From IMG/VR virus record IMGVR_UViG_3300023176_007743, positions 1 through 52,046 of that record: a DNA stretch of 52,046 nucleotides, one strand, 5' to 3'. This DNA is from a virus. This document shows, in pieces, positions 7,593 through 16,279 of this stretch (the stretch's first letter is position 1; each line of letters opens with the position of its first letter). The notes under the pieces were generated by a model, which made no database searches, was not told the DNA's origin, and saw only the letters and a list, made by a program, of their open reading frames with translations. The position numbers were made by a program, and so were the translations under genes.

Positions 7593-8861
7593 ATGAGTGA
7601 ACAAGCAAAAAAAGTAAAAGTTATGGTGATTGGCGACCATTTGTTAGCCCCATCGGGTGTTGCCAATCAACTAAGGTATGTTGTGGATGCTTTGTATGAA
7701 ACAGGAGATTTTTCTTTTGTTTATGTTGGTGGGGCAGTAAAGCATGAAAATTATACTCCACAAAGATTTGACAAGTATGGTGATGATTTGACTTTATATC
7801 CTGTTGATGGGTATGGAACGCCGGATATTGTCAGAAGTTTGTTGAAAACAGAACGTCCTGATATTTTATTTTTCATGACGGACCCTCGATTTTACGAGTG
7901 GTTATGGTTAATTGAGAATGAAGTCAGGCAACAAGTGCCAATGGTTTATTTCCACGTCTGGGACAACTTTCCTGTTCCGAAATACAACAAAAAGTATTTG
8001 TCATCGAATGATGTGATTATCCCTATTTCTAAATTAACAGACAAAATTTGCAAAGAGTTGGTTCCTGAAGTTCCCACAGTTCGCTTGGGTCATACTGTAA
8101 ATACGGATGTTTTTAAGCCTTTGGGTGGGAATCTTAAGGAGGCTTTATTACCTCAATGCAAAGATAAATTTGTATTGTTTTATAATGGTCGTAACGCTAG
8201 AAGAAAAATGGTTGGAACTATGTTGGTTTGGTTTAGAGATTTTCTCGATATTGTTGGTGAGGACAAAGCATCATTTTTGCTACATACTGACCCACATGAC
8301 CCACATGGAGCAAACTTGCAGCAAATTGTTAAAGATTTTAATTTGGGCGATGAAAAAGTTTTATTTTCTACAACAACTTTAAACGAACATCAGTTGGCTC
8401 AAATATATAATGCGGTGGATTTATCAATAAATCTCAGTGATGCTGAAGGTTTTGGTTTGTGCGTGTTGGAATCTTTGGCATGTGAGACCCCAGTCTTGGT
8501 AGGAATGACCGGAGGACCGCAAGAGCAAGTCACAGACGGCAAAAATTGGTTTGGGAGGGGTCTACGTCCATCTTCTCAAATGATTGTCGGTACGCAGCAT
8601 CCCACGCCATATATTTTTGAAGATAGATACAGTAAAGAAGATTTTCTTAAAAATACTGTCGAATTGTACAAAAAATGGAACAAAAACCACAAAGAATACA
8701 ACAAGATGGGTAAATTAGGTCGAAAACATGTATTAAAGAATTATGGTTTTGATAAATTCAAAAAAGGGTTTGTTAACACTATGAAGAAGATACATGAAGA
8801 CTTTGGTTCGTGGGAAACAAGAAAGGGATACAAACCCTGGGCAATCAAAGAAATAAAATAA
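7593..8861 (+). CDS. GT-B glycosyltransferase (family 4-like)
   Basis: The 422-residue protein begins with a Rossmann-type strand and PSGVANQLRYVVDAL, the usual acceptor-side start of GT-B enzymes. Its C-terminal half has NGRNARRKM and then NLSDAEGFGLCVLESLACETPVLVG, the E-x7-E region that binds the nucleotide sugar in family 4. AAGAGGAA lies seven bases before the ATG. It opens the sugar block and is followed ten bases later by a second transferase. Donor and acceptor cannot be told from the sequence. Confidence 0.85.
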   Translation: MSEQAKKVKVMVIGDHLLAPSGVANQLRYVVDALYETGDFSFVYVGGAVKHENYTPQRFDKYGDDLTLYPVDGYGTPDIVRSLLKTERPDILFFMTDPRFYEWLWLIENEVRQQVPMVYFHVWDNFPVPKYNKKYLSSNDVIIPISKLTDKICKELVPEVPTVRLGHTVNTDVFKPLGGNLKEALLPQCKDKFVLFYNGRNARRKMVGTMLVWFRDFLDIVGEDKASFLLHTDPHDPHGANLQQIVKDFNLGDEKVLFSTTTLNEHQLAQIYNAVDLSINLSDAEGFGLCVLESLACETPVLVGMTGGPQEQVTDGKNWFGRGLRPSSQMIVGTQHPTPYIFEDRYSKEDFLKNTVELYKKWNKNHKEYNKMGKLGRKHVLKNYGFDKFKKGFVNTMKKIHEDFGSWETRKGYKPWAIKEIK

Positions 8862-8870
8862 GAGGATAAA

Positions 8871-10115
8871 ATGAAAAAGAAATTAATATTACGCGCTCCT
8901 ATTTTAACTCAAAGTGGTTATGGCAAACATGCGCGTTTTGTCTTGAGAGCGTTGCGCGAGTATGACCACTTGTTTGACATTTATTTGTTGGCGATTCCTT
9001 GGGGAAAAACGTCATGGGATTTGAGAAAAACACCTGAGAACACTTGGATTGACGGTCTTTTGGAAAAAACTATTCACTACATTAATTCGGGTGGAACGTT
9101 CGATTTGTCGGTTCAAGTGACAATTCCTGGGGAGTTTGAGAGAATTGCTCCAGTAAATTATGGAGTTACTGCCGGAGTAGAATCTACGAAAATTTCTCCT
9201 TTGTGGGTTCAAAAATGCAACGAAAATGTAGATAAAATCATTACGACTTCGAAACACGCATCGTTTGGATTTTTGAACACCAAATATTATATGGAAGACC
9301 CTCAGACAAAAGAAAAATTTACGGTTCAAGTGGACAAACCAGTTGAGCATGTAGGTTTTCCAGTTGAAGAAAAGCTTTTTGCAAAAGTTGAAAATCCTGA
9401 AAAAACATTTTCGTTTGACACGGATTTTAATTTTCTCACTGTCGCTCAGTGGTCTCCCAGGAAACATCTAAATGATACTATTCGATGGTGGGTTGAAGAA
9501 TTTTTTGACAAAGAAGTAGGTCTTGTGGTAAAAACTTCTATTGCTAATGGTTCGATTATCGATAGAAACCATACTGAAGAGAGAGTCGCAAATCTTCTAA
9601 AAGAATACGAAGGAAGAAAATGTCGAGTATATCTTATTCATGGAGATTTAAACGAAGAAGAAATGGCGTCACTGTACCAACATGAGAAAGTTAAGTGCTT
9701 GATTTCTTTGGGTAATGAAGGCTTCAACCTTCCTGCTTTCGAAGCAGCGTCGAATGATTTGCCGGTATTAGCGGTGGATTGGTCTGGACACGTTGATTTT
9801 CTTTACAAACAGACGGAGGAAGAATCTAAGCAACTTTTTACTCCTGTCAAATATACTATTGGAAATGTTCAAAAAGAGGCTGTTTGGGATACTGTTATAC
9901 AAGAAGATTCGCATTGGTCTTATCCAAAATCAGGCGATTATAAGATTAAACTGAGAGAGGTGTATAACCAAATAGAAACAAAAAATGAAATGGCTAGGGA
10001 GTTGGGAGAGTGGGTAAGGAAAGAATTTTCTGTCGAAAATCAGTATAAAAAGTTCATTGAAAGTTTAGGTTTAGATACTGAAAAAAAACAAATTGAAATT
10101 GTAGAATTTGATTGA
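8871..10115 (+). CDS. GT-B glycosyltransferase
   Basis: The 414-residue protein starts with LRAPILTQSGYGKHARFVLRAL, the same kind of GT-B N-terminus as its neighbour, and carries LGNEGFNLPAFEAASNDLPVLAVDWSGH at about 280-308, the donor-site region. The middle contains NFLTVAQWSPRKHLND, which looks like the start of the second Rossmann domain. AAGAGGATAAA precedes the ATG. It is probably a divergent paralogue of the gene at 7593 and acts in the same glycan assembly. The substrates are unknown. Confidence 0.8.
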   Translation: MKKKLILRAPILTQSGYGKHARFVLRALREYDHLFDIYLLAIPWGKTSWDLRKTPENTWIDGLLEKTIHYINSGGTFDLSVQVTIPGEFERIAPVNYGVTAGVESTKISPLWVQKCNENVDKIITTSKHASFGFLNTKYYMEDPQTKEKFTVQVDKPVEHVGFPVEEKLFAKVENPEKTFSFDTDFNFLTVAQWSPRKHLNDTIRWWVEEFFDKEVGLVVKTSIANGSIIDRNHTEERVANLLKEYEGRKCRVYLIHGDLNEEEMASLYQHEKVKCLISLGNEGFNLPAFEAASNDLPVLAVDWSGHVDFLYKQTEEESKQLFTPVKYTIGNVQKEAVWDTVIQEDSHWSYPKSGDYKIKLREVYNQIETKNEMARELGEWVRKEFSVENQYKKFIESLGLDTEKKQIEIVEFD

Positions 10116-10125
10116 GGTGAAAAAA

Positions 10126-10449
10126 ATGAAAGAGATAATTTATAAAAATTTATCAATTGATAACCCCCAGAGGTTTTCAAGTGAAATGAAGGCAGCAGAA
10201 GGTTATACGATAATTGATGCAATTATGGATAAAAATGATAACTTGTGTATTGTTATGGAAAGAGACTCCAGAAAATCTGTTGATTCTGAAGGCAATAAAT
10301 TTTTGTTGAACACTTTTGATGCTTCGAAGAATGATTTGATTGACGGAATGTTAAACGCTTCATTGAAAAAATATGATATTGTTGGTACTTACCCTTCTAG
10401 ATCTTCTAATTCTATTTCTTTCCTGCTTGAAAAAAAGAAGAGAGATTAA
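10126..10449 (+). CDS. Small hypothetical protein
   Basis: The 107-residue protein is not recognised. It begins MKEIIYKNLS after a good GAGGTG ribosome site; the frame reaches back to a TTG at 10108, but that lies inside the previous gene and lacks a ribosome site. It ends two bases before the next transferase gene, so it belongs to the same transcription unit. A mixed alpha/beta pattern is visible without motifs. Confidence 0.55.
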   Translation: MKEIIYKNLSIDNPQRFSSEMKAAEGYTIIDAIMDKNDNLCIVMERDSRKSVDSEGNKFLLNTFDASKNDLIDGMLNASLKKYDIVGTYPSRSSNSISFLLEKKKRD

Positions 10450-10451
10450 TA

Positions 10452-12188
10452 ATGAATTTTGTTTTTATTTCTGATTTTTTTGTAGAGCATGTTCAAGGTG
10501 GAGCAGAATTTTGTGATGATGCTTTAATAAGGCAATTGCAAAAAAACAACAATGTTATCAAAGTGCGTTCAAGTGAGTGTACTCAAGAATTCTTAGATTC
10601 AGTTTTTGATTATAAGATTGTTGTGTCTAATTTTGTTGGACTTTCTGAATGCATAAAGAAGTACTTGATTGACAAAAGAAAATACATTATTTACGAGCAT
10701 GACCACAAATATTTGAAAAATCGCAATCCTTCTGGTTTTGATGATTATAAAGCACCACAATCATACATTATCAATGAAGATTTTTATAATCATGCGAATG
10801 CAGTTGTTGCTCAATCTTCTTTGCATGGCGAAGTAGTTCAAAAAAATCTCCCAAAAGCCAATGTTGTAGTTTCTCACTTTAGTTTGTGGAACAAAGAACA
10901 ACTTGATTATTTAGAAAAGTTAAATGATATTAGGAACTTAAAAACAGAAAATAAAAAAATTATAGAAGAAAATGGCTGGTCTATTATGGATTCAAAGATT
11001 GACCATAAAAATACGATAGGCGCAGTAAAATATTGCGAAAAAAACAATTTAAATTATTCGTTTGCGTTTGGTCACTGGAAACAATTTACTGAATTGTTGA
11101 GTTTACATATCGGATTTGTTTTCTTTCCTAAAACTCTAGAAACTATGTCTAGAGTTTGTGTCGAATCAAGAATGCTTGGCTTGAAAATAAAAAGTAACAA
11201 TAATATTGGGGCGACGAGTGAAGATTGGTTTAGGTTGAAAGGAAAAGAACTTATTGATTTGCATCGAGAAGCACCACAAAAAGTTGAGAATTTAATAATC
11301 GCTCAACTTGATTCGAAAAAAAAAGTACTAGAATTTTCAAGTGATGAAGAAGATATTACGGTTGTTTTGACGTTATACAAACGACCGCAGAATTTGAAAG
11401 AGCAGATTGAGGCGATTCGCAATCAAACTGTTAAACCTAAAGAGATTTGGTTGTGGATAAACGAAGAAGATAGTTTATATCATTTTGACCCTCATGTTGT
11501 TGAATATTTTGATGACAAATTGCGAACATTGGAAGGGATAGGTGTCGATAGGTATTTTTGCAACAATCACAATTGGAAATTTTATGGTCGTTTTGCTGTT
11601 GCATTGTTGGCAGATACAAAATATCTGGCATTCTTTGACGATGATACAATCCCAGGAAAGAGGTGGTTTGAGAATTGTTTGAATACGATGCAGACTTCGG
11701 AGGGTTTAATGGGTAGTGCTGGCGTTAAATTACATAGCAATACATACAATCCACACACAAGAGTTGGGTGGCCAAACCCAAACAAAGAGGTTGAGCGTGT
11801 TAGTCTGGTTGGTCATGCTTGGTTTATGAAGAGAGAATGGTTGCCGTATTTGTGGAGAGAAAAAATTCCAACTTTTGATAACGGCGAAGACATACAACTT
11901 TCATATTGTTTACAAAAATATGGAAAAATCGAAACTTTTGTGCCACCCCATCCAGCACATAACAAAGATTTTTGGGGTAGTACAAAAGGTAACGAGTTGG
12001 GCATTGACGATGTTGCTAGTTCAAACAATAACGAAAAATCTCACAAAGAATTTTTTTCTGAAAGAGACATGTGTGTTCAAAATGCTTTATCGAACGGATG
12101 GAATGCTTTATTTGCCTCACAAGAATACAAAGGCTTGTCAACTTCAAAAGTTCATGGTAGTATTGTGAGAGTTGATTTGGGGAATTAA
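10452..12188 (+). CDS. Two-domain glycosyltransferase (GT-B-like plus GT2-like)
   Basis: The 578-residue protein appears to be a fusion. Residues 1 to about 280 have a GT-B-like start (FVFISDFFVEHVQGGAEFCDDAL) and a later ETMSRVCVESRMLGLKI that resembles the donor site. From about 300 a GT-A domain begins (DITVVLTLYKRPQNLKEQIEAI), with FFDDDTIPG supplying the metal-binding DxD and GEDIQLSY supplying the ED motif of family 2. Double-headed transferases commonly add two sugars in sequence. It lies in the middle of the sugar block. Confidence 0.8.
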   Translation: MNFVFISDFFVEHVQGGAEFCDDALIRQLQKNNNVIKVRSSECTQEFLDSVFDYKIVVSNFVGLSECIKKYLIDKRKYIIYEHDHKYLKNRNPSGFDDYKAPQSYIINEDFYNHANAVVAQSSLHGEVVQKNLPKANVVVSHFSLWNKEQLDYLEKLNDIRNLKTENKKIIEENGWSIMDSKIDHKNTIGAVKYCEKNNLNYSFAFGHWKQFTELLSLHIGFVFFPKTLETMSRVCVESRMLGLKIKSNNNIGATSEDWFRLKGKELIDLHREAPQKVENLIIAQLDSKKKVLEFSSDEEDITVVLTLYKRPQNLKEQIEAIRNQTVKPKEIWLWINEEDSLYHFDPHVVEYFDDKLRTLEGIGVDRYFCNNHNWKFYGRFAVALLADTKYLAFFDDDTIPGKRWFENCLNTMQTSEGLMGSAGVKLHSNTYNPHTRVGWPNPNKEVERVSLVGHAWFMKREWLPYLWREKIPTFDNGEDIQLSYCLQKYGKIETFVPPHPAHNKDFWGSTKGNELGIDDVASSNNNEKSHKEFFSERDMCVQNALSNGWNALFASQEYKGLSTSKVHGSIVRVDLGN

Positions 12189-12193
12189 AAAAT

Positions 12194-12406
12194 ATGAGCA
12201 AAATGATGAAAAAACTGATGCAAAAAAGAAAAGAGAGGGAAAAGTTATGTAAAGAGGCGACTTTTGTAAAAAAACAATATGGGGAAGAAAAAGCTAGGAA
12301 ACAAGATGTTGTAGACATGCACAAGCAATTGTCTGACTTTTTAAGCGACAATGACCCTTATTGGTCCACTTGGAACGATTTTATGAAAAGCAACATATGG
12401 AAATAA
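12194..12406 (+). CDS. Small basic hypothetical protein
   Basis: The 70-residue product has a Lys/Arg/Met-rich helical N-terminus (KMMKKLMQKRKEREKLCKEA) and an aromatic C-terminus (DPYWSTWNDFMKSNIWK). It sits between the double transferase and the epimerase with gaps of 5 and 18 bases. No family is recognised. Confidence 0.5.
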   Translation: MSKMMKKLMQKRKEREKLCKEATFVKKQYGEEKARKQDVVDMHKQLSDFLSDNDPYWSTWNDFMKSNIWK

Positions 12407-12424
12407 ATTAAAAGGGAAACAAAC

Positions 12425-13471
12425 ATGTTTTTAATTGCTTTCGGAACTAGACCAGAATTTAATAAATTAAAACCAATTGTTGAAAAAATGGAAGAAATGA
12501 AAATTCCATATCGTTTGGTATGCACAGGTCAACACAAAGAATTGCTTTCTTCTGACAGTATTCCATACGAAAGATTAACAGAAAATTTTCACACTCGCTC
12601 TTATAAATCTGAAAATCGTTTGGATTCTATTGTAGAGTCTGCCATCTGGCATTCATTCGGATTGTTTGATAGTGAATATTCTAAACATAACAAAATAGAA
12701 TATGTCATTGTTCAAGGAGACACAACCTCAGCGTTTGCTTTTGCTCTTTGCGCTTTCCATCGTAAAATTCCTGTTATCCATATTGAAGCAGGGATGCGAA
12801 GTGACAATGTGAATCCGTACCCAGAAGAATTTAATCGTCGAGCTATATCAGCAATTGCTTCATACCATTTTTGTCCAACAGACATAGAGAGAACGAACCT
12901 TGTTGTTGAAGGCATTAGAGGAACAAAATATGTTGTTGGGAACAGCGGTTTAGACAATATTGTTGACATCAAGGGTAAAACTTCTTATCAAGACAAAGTA
13001 ATTATCACGATGCACCGTCGAGAAAATCAAAGTAGGATTGTCGAGTGGTTTGAAGCGTTAGAGGCTCTGGCAATCGAAAATCCAGAATATGAATTTATAT
13101 TTCCGATGCATCCATCTCCCAAAATCCAAGAACACAAGTATATTTTTGAATATGTTAAAGTTGTAGAGCCTATGAATCATGATGATTTTGTTGATTTATT
13201 GAAAGACGTATCTTGCGTGATAACTGATAGTGGTGGCGTACAAGAAGAATCAACTTTTTTGGGAAAAAAAGTTTTTTGTTGTAGAAAGGTTGAAGATTCA
13301 GAGAGAAAAGAAGATGAACTTACAACGTTTGTGCGCGAACCTTACGAATTGTTGGATTTGTTTTCCGTAGAAAAAAACAAATTTCATCTTTATAAAAACT
13401 ATCATTGTCCTTATGGCGAAGGCAATACTGCACAAAAAATATGTGAAATTTTAGAAAAAATGGTTGTTTGA
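12425..13471 (+). CDS. wecB: UDP-N-acetylglucosamine 2-epimerase (non-hydrolysing)
   Basis: The 348-residue protein has the family's signatures in order: FGTRPEFNKLKPIV at the N-terminus, VCTGQHKELL, VQGDTTSAFAFAL, VIHIEAGMRS, PEEFNRRAISAIASYHF and VITDSGGVQEESTFLGKK near the C-terminus. Members interconvert UDP-GlcNAc and UDP-ManNAc in the cytoplasm to supply surface polysaccharides. The length is slightly below the usual 370 or so residues, but all the active-site segments seem to be present. AAAGGGAAAC precedes the ATG. Gene symbol by family resemblance only. Confidence 0.9.
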   Translation: MFLIAFGTRPEFNKLKPIVEKMEEMKIPYRLVCTGQHKELLSSDSIPYERLTENFHTRSYKSENRLDSIVESAIWHSFGLFDSEYSKHNKIEYVIVQGDTTSAFAFALCAFHRKIPVIHIEAGMRSDNVNPYPEEFNRRAISAIASYHFCPTDIERTNLVVEGIRGTKYVVGNSGLDNIVDIKGKTSYQDKVIITMHRRENQSRIVEWFEALEALAIENPEYEFIFPMHPSPKIQEHKYIFEYVKVVEPMNHDDFVDLLKDVSCVITDSGGVQEESTFLGKKVFCCRKVEDSERKEDELTTFVREPYELLDLFSVEKNKFHLYKNYHCPYGEGNTAQKICEILEKMVV

Positions 13472-13473
13472 GA

Positions 13474-14253
13474 ATGAAAGATTTTTTTGAAGAATTTGAT
13501 AAGTTTAGAGACAAATTAGAAGTCGGAGAAAACTTTGCTTTTTCTAGATTCTCTGACGGAGAGTGTTTTATATTGCAAAACAAGAAGTTAGTACTTGGAA
13601 GCAATTTTTATATTACTGGCGACAAAGCAGGTTCTAACATCTATGGCCCAGAAGAGCAGAAGTCTTTCGACCCTGATGCTGACCAATTTTATCGTGGCCT
13701 TTTGTATGACTCTTATAAATACAAGCAATGCAATTATTTTAAAGGAGTCCCTTCTCTACAAGACATGGCGCATATTAATTTCGAATATGATAAAGAACAG
13801 GATGATTTGACTTTTGCAAACCTTTTTATCAACGCCAATTATAAACGTTTTATTGAAGAAATTGTGTTGAAAATATTTCCTAATCGTGATATAATCTATG
13901 TTGTTAACGAAAGAGCAGACCTAAGAGGTTTACCTTTTAAAGTAAAAAAAGATTTTCGTATTGGCTCAGATTGTATGAAAAAGAACAGCAATATTCATTT
14001 TGATATTTTTGAATACATTATTCGAGAAAACATTAGAAATTCGATTGTTCTTTGTTCTGCTGCGAGTTTGAGCAATATAATCATCCACAAATGTTATTCT
14101 ACTTTTCCTGACAATACATATTTGGATATTGGTTCTACTTTAAACCTATATCTTGGAGAAGACATGAAAACATGTATGCACACCAGGGATTATCTTAGGA
14201 GTTATTGGATGGGTGAGAAAAATTTTTATGGTAATCAAGTTGACAAGTGGTAA
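13474..14253 (+). CDS. GT-D-fold glycosyltransferase-like protein
   Basis: The 259-residue protein begins with a segment FAFSRFSDGECFIL, whose RFSDGE is characteristic of the GT-D (DUF1792-like) fold, and ends with a strand and YLDIGSTLNLYLG, the second conserved motif of these enzymes. Between them lie IIYVVNERADLRG and IVLCSAASLSNIII, matching the expected beta-alpha pattern. I prefer ATG 13474 to the in-frame TTG 13468. It follows the epimerase directly. GT-D enzymes act in glycoprotein or polysaccharide glycosylation; the acceptor is unknown here. Confidence 0.65.
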   Translation: MKDFFEEFDKFRDKLEVGENFAFSRFSDGECFILQNKKLVLGSNFYITGDKAGSNIYGPEEQKSFDPDADQFYRGLLYDSYKYKQCNYFKGVPSLQDMAHINFEYDKEQDDLTFANLFINANYKRFIEEIVLKIFPNRDIIYVVNERADLRGLPFKVKKDFRIGSDCMKKNSNIHFDIFEYIIRENIRNSIVLCSAASLSNIIIHKCYSTFPDNTYLDIGSTLNLYLGEDMKTCMHTRDYLRSYWMGEKNFYGNQVDKW

Positions 14254-14264
14254 CGAGAGAAAAA

Positions 14265-14693
14265 ATGAAACTGCGACTAAGAGAAGCCAACATGGAAGAT
14301 TCCAGTTGGATAAGGATGGTTCGTAATAGCCAAGAAAATTCTTGGGCTTTTGGAAATCAACGTGTTGGAAAGGAAGAGCATGAAGATTATATGGCAAAAA
14401 ACATAGACAAATATTGGATTTGTGAGTCTTTTTCGCTTTACGGCTGGACAAAAGTAGGATGGTGCGGGATTGTAGACAAAGATATAAGAATATGTACACA
14501 CTCTCAGTGGAAACAAAAAGGTGTTGGCTCGTTCATGCTTCAAGAACTTCAGCGACACACCAAAGACGAATTCTCAGACAGTTTTGCTAAAGTTAAGTGG
14601 GATAATGAGGCTAGTAAGAAATTGTTCCTTAGAAACGGCTTTAAACCTGTTTTTTTAACTTTCAAGAAAGAAGGAGAAGAAGATGAAGTATGA
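14265..14693 (+). CDS. GNAT-family acetyltransferase
   Basis: The 142-residue protein starts KLRLREANMEDSSWIRMVRN, the first strand-helix of GNAT enzymes, has WKQKGVGSFMLQELQRH, a variant of the acetyl-CoA-binding R/Q-x2-G-x-G/A loop, and ends with the usual DNEASKKLFLRNGFKPVF motif. The frame extends to a GTG at 14247 inside the previous gene, but GAGAG just before ATG 14265 favours the latter. In this setting it could N-acetylate an amino sugar nucleotide, as PseH or WecD do; that is inferred from neighbours. Confidence 0.78.
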   Translation: MKLRLREANMEDSSWIRMVRNSQENSWAFGNQRVGKEEHEDYMAKNIDKYWICESFSLYGWTKVGWCGIVDKDIRICTHSQWKQKGVGSFMLQELQRHTKDEFSDSFAKVKWDNEASKKLFLRNGFKPVFLTFKKEGEEDEV

Positions 14694-14949
14694 AAAAGTA
14701 GAACCGATTTCAGCAAAAAAAGGTGATTTGTCTATCTTGGGAGACAATTTTATTCAAATTATTTTAGGCTTTGTAAAATGTCCCAGAAGAAATGATGTAA
14801 AATTTTTAAAGGTTTTACAGTTATGGAGGTCTTGGGAATCTGGTAATAAAAAAATACTAAGAGTGTGTGACAATTTTGATTATCATATTTTTTTGAATAA
14901 TGCGGTAGTTTATTCAAAGGAAGGAAGTAAAAGTGCAAAAGAAATATAA
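14683..14949 (+). CDS. Small hypothetical protein
   Basis: The 88-residue product begins after a strong AAGGAGA and overlaps the acetyltransferase gene by 11 bases. It contains ILGFVKCPRRND and LQLWRSWESGNKK, with no family recognised. The 3' end overlaps the aminotransferase gene by 17 bases, so it is translationally linked on both sides. Confidence 0.5.
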   Translation: MKYEKVEPISAKKGDLSILGDNFIQIILGFVKCPRRNDVKFLKVLQLWRSWESGNKKILRVCDNFDYHIFLNNAVVYSKEGSKSAKEI

Positions 14950-15616
14950 CCCATATAATATTATAAAGATGTTTGAAGGTGCGATGTGCGACTACACAGG
15001 CGCAAAATATGCAATCGCAACAGACACTTGTACGAATTCATTATATTTGTGTTTGGAGTGGTTTAAATATAAGCAAGAGATTGTAAAGAATTCTAAAGAT
15101 TTTAGGATCAAAATCCCATCAAAAACTTATTTATCTGTTCCGCAGGCTATTATGAGAGCAGATTACGACTTGATGTTTGATGCTGGTCGAAATTATTGGA
15201 AAGGAATTTATCAACTAGACCCTCTGCCAATTTATGATTCTGCTAGGCGTTTGACCTCAGACATGTACATTCCAGGTTCATTTATGTGTTTATCTTTCCA
15301 CATTAAAAAACATCTTAAAATTGGCAAAGGTGGAATGATTTTATGCGATAACAAAGAGGCATACGAATGGTTTAAGAAAATGCGTTACGAAGGACGCTCA
15401 GAAGTTTCTTATCATGTGGACGATATTTGTATGAACGGTTTCAACCATTATATGACTCCGGTAGATGCAGCAAGAGGCTTGATGTTAATGCAAAATTATC
15501 CAGAACACATGGAAGACCTGCCGGAACTTCCACCTTATCGTGATTTGAAAGAATTTAGCCTCTTCAAAGAGGTTCCTTGTTTGGTTGACCACAGGCAATT
15601 TGTAAATTTTTTGTGA
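14933..15616 (+). CDS. Short DegT/DnrJ/EryC1/StrS-type aminotransferase
   Basis: The 227-residue protein has the catalytic half of a sugar aminotransferase: a cofactor-phosphate loop ATDTCTNSLYL (29-39), YDSAR (101-105) in the place of the PLP-ring aspartate motif, and SFHIKKHLKIGKGG (121-134) with K126 as the PLP lysine. Usual family members have 360-400 residues; here the C-terminal small domain is nearly absent, ending at EFSLFKEVPCLVDHR. It could be a minimal active enzyme or a decayed one. The start is GTG 14933 after AAAGGAAGG. The expected reaction is amination of a 4-keto sugar nucleotide, supplied by the dehydratase at 16692. Confidence 0.72.
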   Translation: MQKKYNPYNIIKMFEGAMCDYTGAKYAIATDTCTNSLYLCLEWFKYKQEIVKNSKDFRIKIPSKTYLSVPQAIMRADYDLMFDAGRNYWKGIYQLDPLPIYDSARRLTSDMYIPGSFMCLSFHIKKHLKIGKGGMILCDNKEAYEWFKKMRYEGRSEVSYHVDDICMNGFNHYMTPVDAARGLMLMQNYPEHMEDLPELPPYRDLKEFSLFKEVPCLVDHRQFVNFL

Positions 15617-15629
15617 ATGAGGTTTTAAA

Positions 15630-15821
15630 GTGTGGAAAGTTATAATTGAAAATTATGATGTTGATTCTTATTTTTATACGAAAGTGGCTTGTTTGTCTCC
15701 AAATGAAATTGAAGCAATAGAATTCAAAAAAGATTGTTTTCATGTTGTTTGTAAAATGGATTCTATATTTGAAGGGCAAATTTACATAGGCGATAGTTTA
15801 TATTATCAGTGGGTAGATTAA
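15630..15821 (+). CDS. Small hypothetical protein
   Basis: The 63-residue product starts at GTG 15630, with GAGG eight to eleven bases upstream. It looks like a single small beta-rich domain (WKVIIENYDVDSYFYTKVAC) and has no recognised motif. It ends three bases before the next gene. Confidence 0.45.
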   Translation: MWKVIIENYDVDSYFYTKVACLSPNEIEAIEFKKDCFHVVCKMDSIFEGQIYIGDSLYYQWVD

Positions 15822-15824
15822 GAG

Positions 15825-16049
15825 ATGAAAATAATCCTTCATAGAGGCAATCTAAAGGGTCCAAATTCTGAACTCAAGAATAGCCCCTCGCATCTCAAAA
15901 AAGTGCTTGAGAGTGGCTACGATTGCGAAATAGACGCATGGTGTGTGAATGGAGAGTGGTGTCTTGACCATGACAACCCAGAATGTAATGTTTTGGCAGA
16001 AAAAAAAATAGAAATAATGCGAAAATGGGGTTATAATGATTTTAGTTAA
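15825..16049 (+). CDS. Truncated glycerophosphodiesterase-like protein
   Basis: The 74-residue product matches only the first part of the glycerophosphodiester phosphodiesterase (GDPD) barrel: IILHRGN at the start, SPSHLKKVLESGYDCEIDAW with an E-x-D metal pair, and WCLDHDNPE with the catalytic-type HD. These pieces come in the right order, but the remaining two thirds of the barrel are missing and the reading frame stops at KWGYNDFS. No continuation is evident in other frames. It is probably a remnant or a repurposed fragment. Confidence 0.5.
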   Translation: MKIILHRGNLKGPNSELKNSPSHLKKVLESGYDCEIDAWCVNGEWCLDHDNPECNVLAEKKIEIMRKWGYNDFS

Positions 16050-16078
16050 TTAATTGCATTATTTTATCTGAGGAAAGC

Positions 16079-16279
16079 ATGGAATATATTGAAACTACAA
16101 AAGTAAAAAGAGGAAATATTTTGATTTTCGATAGTGGCAAGTCTAGAATCTCTCTTTGTTGTGGTTCCGTGATGTTGGGTGTAAAAAGAGATAATGGAGA
16201 GATTATGATTCATCGTTTTTATCCTTCTACGTCGAAGGGGTTTACCACTAATGTAAGAATATATAGGAAAAAAAGATGA
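16079..16279 (+). CDS. Small hypothetical protein
   Basis: The 66-residue product follows a 29-base gap containing TGAGGAAAG, a good ribosome site. It is basic at the C-terminus and shows a small beta-barrel-like pattern (RGNILIFDSG, SVMLGVKRDNGEIMIHRF). Its stop overlaps the ATG of the nuclease-like gene. The family is not recognised. Confidence 0.5.
   Translation: MEYIETTKVKRGNILIFDSGKSRISLCCGSVMLGVKRDNGEIMIHRFYPSTSKGFTTNVRIYRKKR

Noticed and set aside
9012-9467. 151-residue minus-strand frame
   Set aside because: It is fully inside a well-supported glycosyltransferase gene and has the composition of an antisense shadow.
16009-16037. TATAAT with a weak TAGAAA 17 bases upstream, before the gene at 16079
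   Set aside because: The -35 matches only four of six bases and lies in the end of the upstream gene; not enough support.
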